From positions 10,867,001 to 10,931,000 of the forward strand of contig NZ_JAMZEB010000002.1 of assembly GCF_024172165.1 (NCBI RefSeq): 64,000 nucleotides of DNA, written 5' to 3'. Positions 57,301 through 64,000 of this stretch are shown here, in pieces. Made by a program: the position numbers and the translations under genes. Positions within the stretch are counted from its first letter, which is position 1. Every line of letters starts with the position of its first letter. Source of the DNA: Nonomuraea thailandensis (GTDB lineage Bacteria > Actinomycetota > Actinomycetes > Streptosporangiales > Streptosporangiaceae). Under the pieces are notes generated by a model. That model was not told where the DNA came from. It saw only the letters and a program-made list of their open reading frames with translations, and did not search any database.

Positions 57301-59958
57301 CTCGCGCTGCCACGCGGGGAGAACGCGCTCCTCCCCGCCGGGCTCGACCCTTCGCCGCCCGTGCTGTTGCTGCCCTCCCGCGGCCTCTCTCCGGCGGCGG
57401 CCCGGCGGGTGATCCTGGTGGTCTCCGCCCTGGCCGCGCGGGGCTGCCGGGTGTCGATCGGGACCGAGCGGGCGCAGGCGGTCCTGCAAGGCGAGCGACC
57501 CGACCCGGGGCCCGCGGCGTTACGCGGGCTGGTCCGGGTCCTCGCCCTGGAACGGCCCGAGCTCCGCGCCACCCTGGTGGACTTCGACGACCTCGCCGAC
57601 CTGGCGGCGGAGCTGACCCACGTTGACGACACGGCGCGTGGCGCGGGCGGTGAGGTGAGGGACGACGAGGTGGCCTGGCGCGGTGGGGTGCGATACGCGG
57701 CCCGCCTGCGCCGCGCTTCCACGCCACCTGCGCGCGCCCCGGTCCTGCCTGTTCACGCCCCGGAGCCGCCGGCCGGCGGCGCGGACGGCGTCGTCGGGCC
57801 GGGCGCGTACCTCATCACCGGGGGGACCGGCAGCCTGGGCAGGCTCGTCGCAGCCCGGCTGGCCGAGCGTGGCGCGACCCGCGTCGTGCTGAACGGCCGG
57901 TCCGAGGCCGAGGCCGACGGGGTCGTGCAGGTGGTGACGGGGGACCTCGCGCTGCCCGGCACGGCGGAGCGGCTGGTGGCGGCGGCGACGGCCGGCGGGA
58001 TGCGGCTGCGCGGCGTGATCCACGCGGCCGGGGTGCTGGACGACCGCCTGATCGCCGACCTGGACCCCGGAAGCCTCGAACGGGTGTGGGCGGCCAAGGT
58101 GGACGGCGGGTTGCGTCTGCACGAGGCCACCAGGAGCCTGGACCTGGACTGGTGGGTGGCGTTCTCGTCGGCGGCCGGGATGCTCGGCTCTCCCGGGCAG
58201 GCGGCCTACGCGGCGGCGAACGCCTGGCTGGACGTGCTGTGCGAGCTGCGCCGGGCGGACGGCCTGCCCGGGGTCGCCATCGCCTGGGGGCCGTGGGCGG
58301 GGACCTCCGCCGGGGTCGGGTTGCCCGCCGTGGAGCCGCTGACGGCGGAGGAGGGGCTCGATGCGCTGGAGACGCTGATCAGCGGCGGGAGGTCGGCCGG
58401 AGTCGTCAAGGTGGACGTCAGCCAAGCGGTCACGATGTTCCCGGCCATCGGCCGCATGCCGTATTTCTCCGGCGTGACACACGAAGCGGCTGATCGCGTG
58501 CCTGCCTCCCCGGCTCGTGCGGATGGCGGCAGCGGTCCCGGGGACGGCCCGCCTGGCATCGAGGACCGCCCCTCCGGCCCTTCGCGACCCGAACCCGTCG
58601 CCCCGCTGGATCTCGCCACGCTCACGCCGGAAGCCGTGTTCGTGCGCGTCCGGGAGAGGGCGGCCGCCGTGCTGGGGTTGACCCCGGACGGGCTGGGCGC
58701 GGGCGCGGTGCTGACGGACGCCGGGCTGGACTCGCTGGCCGCGACCCGGCTGCGGGGCACCATCGAGCACGACTTCGGCGTCACGGTGCCCACCGCGCCC
58801 ATGCTCACGGGTTGCTCGGTGGGCACCCTCGCGGGCATGGTCGCCGCCGAGCTGGGCCTGCCGGCGGCCGCACCCGCCGTCGCGGCCAGGGACGCGGCGG
58901 AGCGGCAGGTGGTGCGGGTGCTCGCCGGGCTCCTCGGCCGCGAGCCCTCCGTCACGGACCTCGTCCCGCCGGACGTCCTGCCCCAGGCGGCAGCCCTCCT
59001 GAGCCGCGAGCTCGGCAGGCCGGTCGCGCCGCCTCCCGCGAGCGCCCAGGACAGGGTGCCGGACGGGCCGGGTGCGGTGAGCGTGGCGGAGCTGGCCGAG
59101 GTGGTGCGGGGGCTGGAGGAGGCGGAGGCCGGGCGAGGGGTGGTGCGGCGGCTGAACGCCGTCACCGCCGGCAGGCCGCTCTACCTCGCGCACCCCGCGG
59201 GCGGCACCACCGGCGTGTACGCCCTCCTCGCGGCCCGCCTGCCCGGCACTCCCGTCCGCGGCCTCGAACGCCTGGACACCGCCTTGGACACCGCCTTGGA
59301 CACCGCACTGGACATCCCTGAGCGCGCCGGACGCTACGCCGAGGCGATCAAGGAGGCGGGCCCGGGGCCGTACCGGCTGGGTGGGTGGTCGTTCGGCGGG
59401 ATCCTGGCGTTCGAGCTCGCCCGCCGGCTGGGCGCGGCAGACGTCGAGCTGGTGGCCATGATCGACTCCGGCCTGCCGGAGCAGGTGCCGGAGGCGGCCC
59501 GCCGGGAGATCGAGGCGCGCCGTTACGCGGACTTCGCGGCCCACCTGCGCAGCACGTACGGCGTGGAGCTGGAGCTGGATCCGGCCGAGCTGCTCGACCT
59601 GGCGGAGGACGCCCGCACGGCCCTGGTGAGGGCCAGGATGGCCGAGTCGGGAGCGATGGAGGCGCTGCCCGGAGCGGTGCTCCGCCACCAGCTCACCTCG
59701 CACGAGGACACCAGGGCCATCGAACGTTACCGCCCCGAGGCCCCGTACCACGGCAGGGTCGTGCTCTACCGCTCCACCGAGCCCACCCCCTGGACCGTGC
59801 GGGACCCCCGCTACGCCCACGAGGGCGACCCGGCCAGGGGCTTCGGGCCGTACTGCCCAAACCTGGAGATCGTCGAGATCCCCGGGGCGCACCACCTCGA
59901 CCTGCTCGATCCGCCGCACGTCGAGGTCATCGCCGAGCACCTGGGAGGACTGCTATGA
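54367..59958 (+). CDS. Type I polyketide synthase, ACP-KS-AT-KR-ACP-TE
   Basis: 1863 residues. ACP1 (about 1-75) has the pantetheine Ser34 in YGLSSRESV. The KS domain (about 86-500) has Cys248 (VDTACSSS), His378 (EAHGTGT) and His412 (KTNLGH). The AT domain (about 600-890) has Ser690 in GHSMGE and GAGH at 783-786 where malonyl enzymes have HAFH. The KR (about 930-1350) binds NADPH at TGGTGSLG after 1148, has LDD at 1224-1226 (B type) and Tyr1281/Asn1285. ACP2 has Ser1456 (GLDSL). TE has Ser1675 (GGWSFGG). No DH or ER domain is present. The architecture equals Pks13 plus a KR. The start is at 54367 because GGGAG lies five bases upstream. The expected product is a 2-alkyl-3-hydroxy acid released by the TE. 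Confidence 0.93.
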   Translation: MDVPGEGEIRRFLVERLGEHVDPDRPLGEYGLSSRESVAVAAELGELLGRELSPTLLWEHPTVNRLARALATPGTPVRAAPPTGEPVAVVGVGCRFPGAHGPRAYWELLVEGRDAVGEVPAWRWELFGEGAAGATRHGGFLDDVAAFDAEFFGIAPGEAAAMDPQQRLLLETAWEALEHGGIAPRSLAGTRTGVWTGISGNEYAYLTTADLASVDAWTATGAALGMGANRLSYLLDLRGPSMAVDTACSSSLVATHLAVSSLRVGECDLALAAGVNLLLSPVITLAFDRGGGTAPDGRCKAFDASADGMVRAEGCGVVVLKRLADAVRDGDRVLALVGPTAVNQDGRSNGLVAPNPEAQEALLRQVYGDRGPDYIEAHGTGTFLGDPIEARAIAAAVRTPVLLGSAKTNLGHLEAAAGVAGLIKTVLALHHGVIPPSLHFHRPNPHIPWDTLKVVTSPTAWPRADARAGVSAFGFGGTNAHVALDAYGVRTDDPPHATPDAGGSPRATPGSDGARAGGSGRGSTAKHVFLLTDTTEARVRDHARAMAAWRPDADLRDVAHTLARRAGRGRVAAAVVAGDAAELAGRLRDVRPAPASGARLAETAGAGPVWVFGGYRPHPPDLGLYDVEPAYRWTVDAVAPLLAAEAGIDVHDPLPSGVAEIQPILFTAQLALAQTWRAYGFEPAAVIGHSMGEVAAAVVAGGLPLRDAVKVICTRARLLGGLGGGGAMAVVGVDACEVPADLHVAVYSAPGQCVVTGEPERVAAFAKSVAGRGMFARTLTAEGAGHSPQVKPLLPVLRQELAGVAGGKPVVPYYSVVFEDPREVPVFEGAYWAAGVRRPVRLMQAVRAAVEDGRTLFTEVSPHPVLTGALRGTLPPTAVLTTGDLHTQIATAATAVAPRTSGRVVDVPHSPWRHVRHWAGALPPLAPPNLLDGRLVTRDWDPAPPREAGSSRAWLILADEGDARAARLHSLLGPTSTLLALPRGENALLPAGLDPSPPVLLLPSRGLSPAAARRVILVVSALAARGCRVSIGTERAQAVLQGERPDPGPAALRGLVRVLALERPELRATLVDFDDLADLAAELTHVDDTARGAGGEVRDDEVAWRGGVRYAARLRRASTPPARAPVLPVHAPEPPAGGADGVVGPGAYLITGGTGSLGRLVAARLAERGATRVVLNGRSEAEADGVVQVVTGDLALPGTAERLVAAATAGGMRLRGVIHAAGVLDDRLIADLDPGSLERVWAAKVDGGLRLHEATRSLDLDWWVAFSSAAGMLGSPGQAAYAAANAWLDVLCELRRADGLPGVAIAWGPWAGTSAGVGLPAVEPLTAEEGLDALETLISGGRSAGVVKVDVSQAVTMFPAIGRMPYFSGVTHEAADRVPASPARADGGSGPGDGPPGIEDRPSGPSRPEPVAPLDLATLTPEAVFVRVRERAAAVLGLTPDGLGAGAVLTDAGLDSLAATRLRGTIEHDFGVTVPTAPMLTGCSVGTLAGMVAAELGLPAAAPAVAARDAAERQVVRVLAGLLGREPSVTDLVPPDVLPQAAALLSRELGRPVAPPPASAQDRVPDGPGAVSVAELAEVVRGLEEAEAGRGVVRRLNAVTAGRPLYLAHPAGGTTGVYALLAARLPGTPVRGLERLDTALDTALDTALDIPERAGRYAEAIKEAGPGPYRLGGWSFGGILAFELARRLGAADVELVAMIDSGLPEQVPEAARREIEARRYADFAAHLRSTYGVELELDPAELLDLAEDARTALVRARMAESGAMEALPGAVLRHQLTSHEDTRAIERYRPEAPYHGRVVLYRSTEPTPWTVRDPRYAHEGDPARGFGPYCPNLEIVEIPGAHHLDLLDPPHVEVIAEHLGGLL
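59273..59312. repeat. 12-bp tandem repeat at the start of the PKS thioesterase domain
   Basis: TGGACACCGCCT repeats at 59273, 59285 and, with changes, 59297, encoding LDTALDTALDTALD. It is in frame and lies in a loop before the lid region. Confidence 0.75.
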
Positions 59959-61253
59959 CACTGGCACAGGCAGTGGTGGCGGGCGCGGAGCCCGCCGAGC
60001 TGGCGAGTCTCGACGTGCCCGCCACCTACCGGGCCGCCCACCTGCGCAAGGACGAGGTGGGCACGTTCGACCAGGACGAGCCCGACAAGGACGTGCGCAG
60101 GACGTTGCACGTCGGCGAGGTGCCGATGCCGGAGCTGGCCGAGGACGAGGTGCTGATCGCGGTGCTGGCCAGCGCGATCAACTTCAACACGGTCTGGTCG
60201 GCGATGTTCGAGCCGATCCCGACGTTCGCGTTCCTGGAGCGGTTCGGGCGTACGGACCCGAGGCACGACCTGCCCACGCATGTCCTCGGCTCGGACGCGG
60301 CCGGCGTGGTCGTCAGGACCGGCAGGGCGGTGCGGCGGTGGCGGATCGGCGACCGGGTGGTGACCAGCCCCGCGTACGTGGACGGCGAGGACCCGGTCGT
60401 GCAGCACGACGGCATGCTCGCCGCCGACCTGCGGGCCTGGGGCTTCGAGACGAACTTCGGCGGCCTGGCCGACTTCGCCGTGGTCAAGGCCACCCAGCTG
60501 CTGCCCAAGCCCCGGCACCTGACCTGGGAGGAGGCGGCCTGCAACATGTTGTGCGCCTCCACCGCGTACCGGATGCTGGTCGGCGAGCGCGGCGCGCGGA
60601 TGAAGCAGGGCGACGTGGTGCTGCTGTGGGGCGCGACGGGCGGCCTCGGCGGGTACGGCGTGCAGCTCGTGCTGGGCGGTGGCGGCATCCCTGTGGGCGT
60701 GGTCAGCTCGCCGGAGAAGGCGGAGCTGCTGCGCAGGATGGGCTGCCCGTACGTCGTGGACCGCGCGCAGTTCGACGACCTGGGCGACGAGAAGGCCTGG
60801 CGGCGGCTGGGCGCGGAGGTCAGGCGGCTGGTGGGGGAGGACCCGGCCATCGTGTTCGAGCACACGGGCAGGGAGACGTTCGGCGCCTCGGTGTACGTGG
60901 CCAGGCGGGGCGGCTCGGTGGTGACGTGCGGCTCGTCCAGCGGGTACGCCCACGAGTACGACAACCGCCACCTGTGGATGAAGCTCAAGCGCATCATCGG
61001 CTCCCACGGCGCGAACTACCAGGAGTGCCACGAGGTGAACCGGCTCATCTCGCTGGGCCTGATCCACCCGACGCTCTCCACCGTGTACCCGCTGGAGCGC
61101 GCGGCGGACGCGGCCCGCGCCGTGCAGCTCAACCGGCACGTGGGGAAGGTGGGCGTGCTGGCCCTGGCGCCGGCCGAGGGGCTCGGCGTCGAGGACCGGG
61201 AGCTGCGGGAACGGGTCGGCGAGGATCGGCTGAGCCTGTTCCGTCCCCGCTGA
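59955..61253 (+). CDS. ccr: Crotonyl-CoA carboxylase/reductase
   Basis: 432-residue medium-chain reductase that reductively carboxylates 2-enoyl-CoA to alkylmalonyl-CoA with NADPH and CO2. CO2-pocket residues are kept: Asn78 (AINFNTVW), Phe164 and Glu165 (GFETNFGG) and His351 (IIGSHGANY). NADPH is bound at GATGGLGGYG. Gly352 stands where the ethylmalonyl-CoA enzymes I remember have Phe (SHFANY), which might widen the acyl pocket. It overlaps the PKS stop by ATGA with GGGAGG six bases upstream, so it is made together with the PKS and most likely supplies its extender unit. Confidence 0.93.
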   Translation: MTLAQAVVAGAEPAELASLDVPATYRAAHLRKDEVGTFDQDEPDKDVRRTLHVGEVPMPELAEDEVLIAVLASAINFNTVWSAMFEPIPTFAFLERFGRTDPRHDLPTHVLGSDAAGVVVRTGRAVRRWRIGDRVVTSPAYVDGEDPVVQHDGMLAADLRAWGFETNFGGLADFAVVKATQLLPKPRHLTWEEAACNMLCASTAYRMLVGERGARMKQGDVVLLWGATGGLGGYGVQLVLGGGGIPVGVVSSPEKAELLRRMGCPYVVDRAQFDDLGDEKAWRRLGAEVRRLVGEDPAIVFEHTGRETFGASVYVARRGGSVVTCGSSSGYAHEYDNRHLWMKLKRIIGSHGANYQECHEVNRLISLGLIHPTLSTVYPLERAADAARAVQLNRHVGKVGVLALAPAEGLGVEDRELRERVGEDRLSLFRPR

Positions 61254-61260
61254 CCCCTTG

Positions 61261-61312
61261 CGGAGCGAAGCGCTCCGTTAATAACATCCTCTTACCGGAG
61301 CGAAACGCTCCG
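61261..61312 (+). promoter_or_regulatory. Twin 17-bp palindromes before the SnoaL-like gene
   Basis: CGGAGCG-AAG-CGCTCCG (61261-61277) and CGGAGCG-AAA-CGCTCCG (61296-61312) are perfect inverted repeats with centres 35 bp apart. The AT-rich spacer (TTAATAACATCC) may hold the promoter. Such sites are typical TetR-family operators; no TetR gene is in the window. The second site ends 22 bases before the ATG. Confidence 0.7.
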
Positions 61313-61334
61313 AATTAAGGGAGATGAGGTCATC

Positions 61335-61751
61335 ATGGAGAGCACCGAGGACGTCGCCGCCATCAGGCGCCTGGTCGCGGAGGCCGAGACGCACCAGAAC
61401 GACCTGGACCCGTTCGTCGCCCTGCACACCGCCGACACGGCCATCGTGAACATCGCCGGGCGGCGGGTCGCGGGCAGGGACGCGCTGGCCGAGGTGATGA
61501 AGGCGGCACTGGAGTCGCCGCTGGCCGATGTGATCACCAGGACGGAGGTGGCGGACATCCGGTTCGTCCGGCCCGACGTGGCGATCGTGGCCTCGATGAA
61601 GCGGGTGTTCGACGGCCGTGATCCGGAGGTCAGGCAGGACCCGCGGGCGGCCCTGCCGTCGGCGTCCGGATGGCTGACGTACGTGGCGGTGAAGGAGGAG
61701 GACGGCGCCTGGCGGATCGCTTCCGCCCAGACCACACCCATCCGGCCCTGA
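61335..61751 (+). CDS. SgcJ/SnoaL-like (NTF2-fold) protein
   Basis: 138-residue cone-shaped NTF2-like fold protein. MESTEDVAAIRRLVAEAETH is the usual opening helix, followed by FVALHTADTAIVNIAGRRVAG and a C-terminal WLTYVAVKEEDGAWRIASAQTT. SgcJ/EcaC-type members occur in natural-product clusters, and some act as cyclases or isomerases; many have no known role. GGGAG lies upstream. It follows ccr by 81 bases, but the palindromes between them give it its own control. Confidence 0.8.
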   Translation: MESTEDVAAIRRLVAEAETHQNDLDPFVALHTADTAIVNIAGRRVAGRDALAEVMKAALESPLADVITRTEVADIRFVRPDVAIVASMKRVFDGRDPEVRQDPRAALPSASGWLTYVAVKEEDGAWRIASAQTTPIRP

Positions 61752-61762
61752 ATAACCCCAGG

Positions 61763-61805
61763 TAGTCGAGATTTCGGTATCTTGCGTAGTCCGAGATGAC
61801 CGAAA
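61763..61805 (+). promoter_or_regulatory. Inverted and direct repeats before the AAA+ gene
   Basis: TTTCGGT (61772-61778) and ACCGAAA (61799-61805) form an inverted repeat with a 20-base spacer. TAGTCGAGAT (61763) and TAGTCCGAGAT (61787) form a direct repeat across the same region. GGTATCTTG at 61776 includes a -10-like TATCTT. A candidate promoter/operator 24-66 bases before the GTG at 61829. Confidence 0.35.
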
Positions 61806-61828
61806 CCTGCGACAGAAGGGAACGGCAC

Positions 61829-63262
61829 GTGCCCGACGATGCCGGCCTTCAGGCGCTCCGCGAGGCGGCGCGTCTCTCCCCGGACAACCTCCCCCTGCGC
61901 CGGCACCTCGCCGGTCAGCTCCTGGCCAAGGGCTACCTGGCGGACGCCGAGGCCGAGTTCCGCGCCACGCTCGCGCTCTCGCCCCAGGACCCGGAGCTGA
62001 TCACCGGGCTGGCGGACGCGTTCATCCGCCAGAGCGCCTTCGGGGAGGCGATGGCGGCGCTGGAGCCGCTGCTGTCCGTGCCGGGTTACCCGCCCGCCGC
62101 GGGCGTGCTCGCGGCTCGGGCGCTGCTGGGCGAGGGCGACACGGCCAAGGCCGCCTACCGCTACTTCGAGGCCACCTCCCGCGACGCGTCGGTGGCGGAC
62201 CAGGAGCTGGAGGCCCGGATCACCGGCGCCTCGCGCCCCGCCACCCCGCCGCCCCACGGGGCGGCCGGCGGCTCGCCCACCGCGCCCCCCGCCGTCGCAC
62301 CGCCACCGTACGCGGGTGCGCCCGCGCCGCCCGGCGCCGCGTCGCCGTTCCTCCCGTCCGTGCCGCTGCCCGGCGACGCGAGCACGGCGGAGGTGGAGCG
62401 GTCCGGGGTCTCGTTCGCCGACGTGGCCGGCATGGAGACCGTCAAGGAGGCGCTGCGGATCAAGCTGCTGCTGCCGATGCAGCAGCCGGAGATGTTCGCC
62501 GCGTTCGGCAAGCGCGCCGGCGGCGGCGTGCTGCTGTACGGGCCGCCGGGCGCGGGCAAGACCCACCTGGCCAGGGCCGCGGCCGGCGAGCTCGGCGCGG
62601 CGTTCGTCAACGTGGGCCTGGCCGACATCCTCGACATGTACATCGGCAACAGCGAGCGCAACCTGCGCGCCACGTTCGACCTGGCCCGCCGCAACCGCCC
62701 GTGCGTGCTGTTCTTCGACGAGGTGGACGCGCTGGCCGGGCGCCGCTCCGACATGCGCCACGCGCACGGCCGCCAGCTCGTCAACCAGTTCCTGTCCGAG
62801 CTGGACGGGGTGGACCAGCACGCCAACGAGGGCGTGCTGGTGCTGGCCGCCACGAACGCCCCGTGGTACGTGGACGTGGCCTTCCGCCGCCCGGGACGGC
62901 TCGACCAGCCGGTGTTCGTGCCGCCTCCCGACCAGCAGGCGCGCGCGGCCATCCTGCGCATCCTGTGCCGCGACAAGCCGCTGGCCGAGATGGACTACGA
63001 CGCGGTGGCGCAGGTCACCGAGCACTTCGTGGGCGCGGACCTCAAGGGCGTGGTGGACCGGGCGGTGGAGGCCAAGCTCCAGCAGTCGCTCAACGCCGGC
63101 CGCCCCATCCCGCTGACCACGCAGGACCTGCTGGCCGCCGCCAGGAGCGTGCGGCCCACGGCGGTCCGCGAGTGGATGGGCACCGCCCGCAACTACGTCA
63201 TGCACGCCAACGACTCCGGCGCCTGGGACGAGCTGATGCCCTGGGTGAAGGCGAAGTGGTGA
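61829..63262 (+). CDS. AAA+ ATPase with N-terminal TPR repeats
   Basis: 477 residues. TPR-like helices (about 5-130; DNLPLRRHLAGQLLAKGYLA, DAEAEFRATLALSP) are followed by a Pro/Ala-rich linker (about 140-190) and a classic AAA domain (about 195-470). Walker A is LYGPPGAGKTH, Walker B is VLFFDEVDAL, sensor 1 is AATNAPW and the arginine finger region is FRRPGRLD. It resembles Vps4/katanin-type meiotic-clade ATPases more than FtsH; it has no protease or membrane segment. The TPR part probably brings protein partners to the ring. GTG at 61829 has GAAGGGA seven bases upstream. A second TPR gene follows in the same direction. Confidence 0.88.
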   Translation: MPDDAGLQALREAARLSPDNLPLRRHLAGQLLAKGYLADAEAEFRATLALSPQDPELITGLADAFIRQSAFGEAMAALEPLLSVPGYPPAAGVLAARALLGEGDTAKAAYRYFEATSRDASVADQELEARITGASRPATPPPHGAAGGSPTAPPAVAPPPYAGAPAPPGAASPFLPSVPLPGDASTAEVERSGVSFADVAGMETVKEALRIKLLLPMQQPEMFAAFGKRAGGGVLLYGPPGAGKTHLARAAAGELGAAFVNVGLADILDMYIGNSERNLRATFDLARRNRPCVLFFDEVDALAGRRSDMRHAHGRQLVNQFLSELDGVDQHANEGVLVLAATNAPWYVDVAFRRPGRLDQPVFVPPPDQQARAAILRILCRDKPLAEMDYDAVAQVTEHFVGADLKGVVDRAVEAKLQQSLNAGRPIPLTTQDLLAAARSVRPTAVREWMGTARNYVMHANDSGAWDELMPWVKAKW

Positions 63263-63321
63263 GGGCTCCCTGGTGAGAGTGGGTGTGCGGTGGTGAGGGT
63301 GGCCGGCCTGGTGGGCGCGCG

Positions 63322-64000
63322 GTGACGAGGGTGGCGGATCCGGTCGAGCGGGCGCGTGCGCTGCTGCGGCTGCGGCGCCCCGCCGACGCCGAGCGGGAGC
63401 TGCGCGGCCTGCTGGCCGAGGAGCCGCAGCACGTCGGCGGGCACGCCCTGCTGGCGCTCGCCCTGATCGAGCAGCGGAAGGTGACGGAGGCCGTCGAGGA
63501 GGCCCAGGAGTCGGTACGGCTCGCCCCCGACCACTGGTTCCCCCACTACGCCGCCGCCCAGGTCTACAACCGGGCGCGCCGTCCGGACGACGCCATCGCC
63601 GCCATCCGCGCGGCCCTGGACCTCTCCCCCGAGTACGCCCCGGCCTGGGAGGTGCTGGCCCGCGCGCACCTGCTCAAGGGCGAGTGGCGGCAGACGGCCG
63701 ACGCCGCCCTGCGCGGGCTGAGCATCGAGCCGCAGGACGCCGACCTGGTCAGCCTGGTGTCGCTGGCCTGCACCAACCTCGGTGACGCCGGTCAGGCCCG
63801 CGCCGCCGCCGCCCACGCCCTCCGGATCGACCCGGAGAGCCCGACGGCGCACTTCGTCGACGGCCGTGCGGCGCTGCGGTTCGGGGAGCCGGGGCGGGCG
63901 GCGGAGAGCTTCCGCGAGGTGCTTCGCCTCGACCCCGGCTTCGGCGCGGCCAGGGACCTGCTGGTGCGGGCGCTCAAGCAGCGCAACCCCGTCTACCGGC
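63322..64000 (+). CDS. TPR repeat protein, 3' end outside window
   Basis: At least 226 residues, open to the end of the window. About six TPR units of 34 residues are visible, with typical W/LG/A/P spacing: LLRLRRPADAERELRGLL, ALALIEQRKVTEAVEEAQES, AAAQVYNRARRPDDAIAAI, VLARAHLLKGEWRQTADAAL, and LACTNLGDAGQARAAAAHAL. No signal peptide. The start is GTG 63322 or 63331; neither has a clear ribosome site. It lies 59 bases after the AAA+ gene. Since both proteins have TPRs and share an operon, a common complex is likely. Confidence 0.8.
   Translation, partial: MTRVADPVERARALLRLRRPADAERELRGLLAEEPQHVGGHALLALALIEQRKVTEAVEEAQESVRLAPDHWFPHYAAAQVYNRARRPDDAIAAIRAALDLSPEYAPAWEVLARAHLLKGEWRQTADAALRGLSIEPQDADLVSLVSLACTNLGDAGQARAAAAHALRIDPESPTAHFVDGRAALRFGEPGRAAESFREVLRLDPGFGAARDLLVRALKQRNPVYR

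Noticed and set aside
54244..59940. Long open frames antisense to the PKS gene
   Set aside because: The plus-strand frame contains complete KS, AT, KR, ACP and TE motifs. The antisense products are repetitive and show none.
54367..59958. Part of a large modular macrolide cluster
   Set aside because: There is only one extension module, with its own thioesterase and no docking domains, and the neighbours are not further PKS genes.

Overview
The window is a gene-dense, very GC-rich chromosomal segment from a filamentous actinomycete. Third codon positions are almost always G or C, many start codons are GTG or TTG, and neighbouring genes often overlap by ATGA or GTGA. The mix of genes suggests a Streptosporangiales-type organism (Nonomuraea or Streptosporangium-like), but that placement is inference from gene content only. 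I saw no tRNA, rRNA, CRISPR array, transposase or phage gene, and no gene-free stretch longer than 300 bases.

Layout. 1-8000: the 3' part of an NCS2 purine permease, a MarR regulator with an MFS exporter, ThpR, an aldo/keto reductase, a MATE pump, a surface protein anchored by its C terminus and a small conserved protein. 8000-12100: L-2-hydroxyglutarate oxidase, an OmpR-type regulator/histidine kinase pair, and a second regulator without a kinase whose receiver domain carries deletions. 12250-16250: an overlapping pair of dynamin-like GTPases and a small membrane ORF that looks frameshifted. 16250-26000: an MFS transporter, a first ECF sigma/membrane-partner pair, LysR, kbl-tdh (threonine to glycine), a ROK regulator with a Gfo/Idh/MocA oxidoreductase, an 18-bp tandem repeat array and a second, paralogous sigma/membrane-partner pair. 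26000-35050: an SPFH/NfeD pair, an L,D-transpeptidase lipoprotein, a homogentisate operon (IclR, hmgA, unknown protein, fahA), a secreted protein, a flavin oxidase and a small membrane protein. 35030-44730: an MFS exporter divergent from a fatty acyl-AMP ligase (FAAL) - MmpL - DHA2 exporter - glycosyltransferase - secreted protein run. 44790-51470: a sugar ABC importer with a ROK regulator, divergent from a GH36 alpha-galactosidase. 51630-54150: a small beta-rich protein, a PCMT-like methyltransferase and a secreted esterase of the Ag85 fold class. 54367-61750: a single-module type I polyketide synthase (ACP-KS-AT-KR-ACP-TE), crotonyl-CoA carboxylase/reductase and a SnoaL-like protein behind twin operators. 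61829-64000: a TPR-AAA+ ATPase and a second TPR protein that runs off the window.

How the genes may work together. The most interesting reading is a lipid-assembly system. The PKS begins with an ACP, as Pks13 of mycobacteria does, and ends in a thioesterase. It also carries a ketoreductase. Its acyltransferase has a GAGH motif of the type linked to ethylmalonyl-like extenders, and the overlapping downstream gene is the reductive carboxylase that makes such extenders. A FAAL, the enzyme class that loads such N-terminal ACPs, lies 16 kb away with an MmpL exporter and a glycosyltransferase. A secreted Ag85-class esterase is divergent from the PKS. Together these could make and export a 2-alkyl-3-hydroxy fatty acid or a glycosylated derivative, in effect a miniature analogue of mycolic acid assembly. 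The chemistry is inferred from domains; the link between the two loci is a hypothesis.
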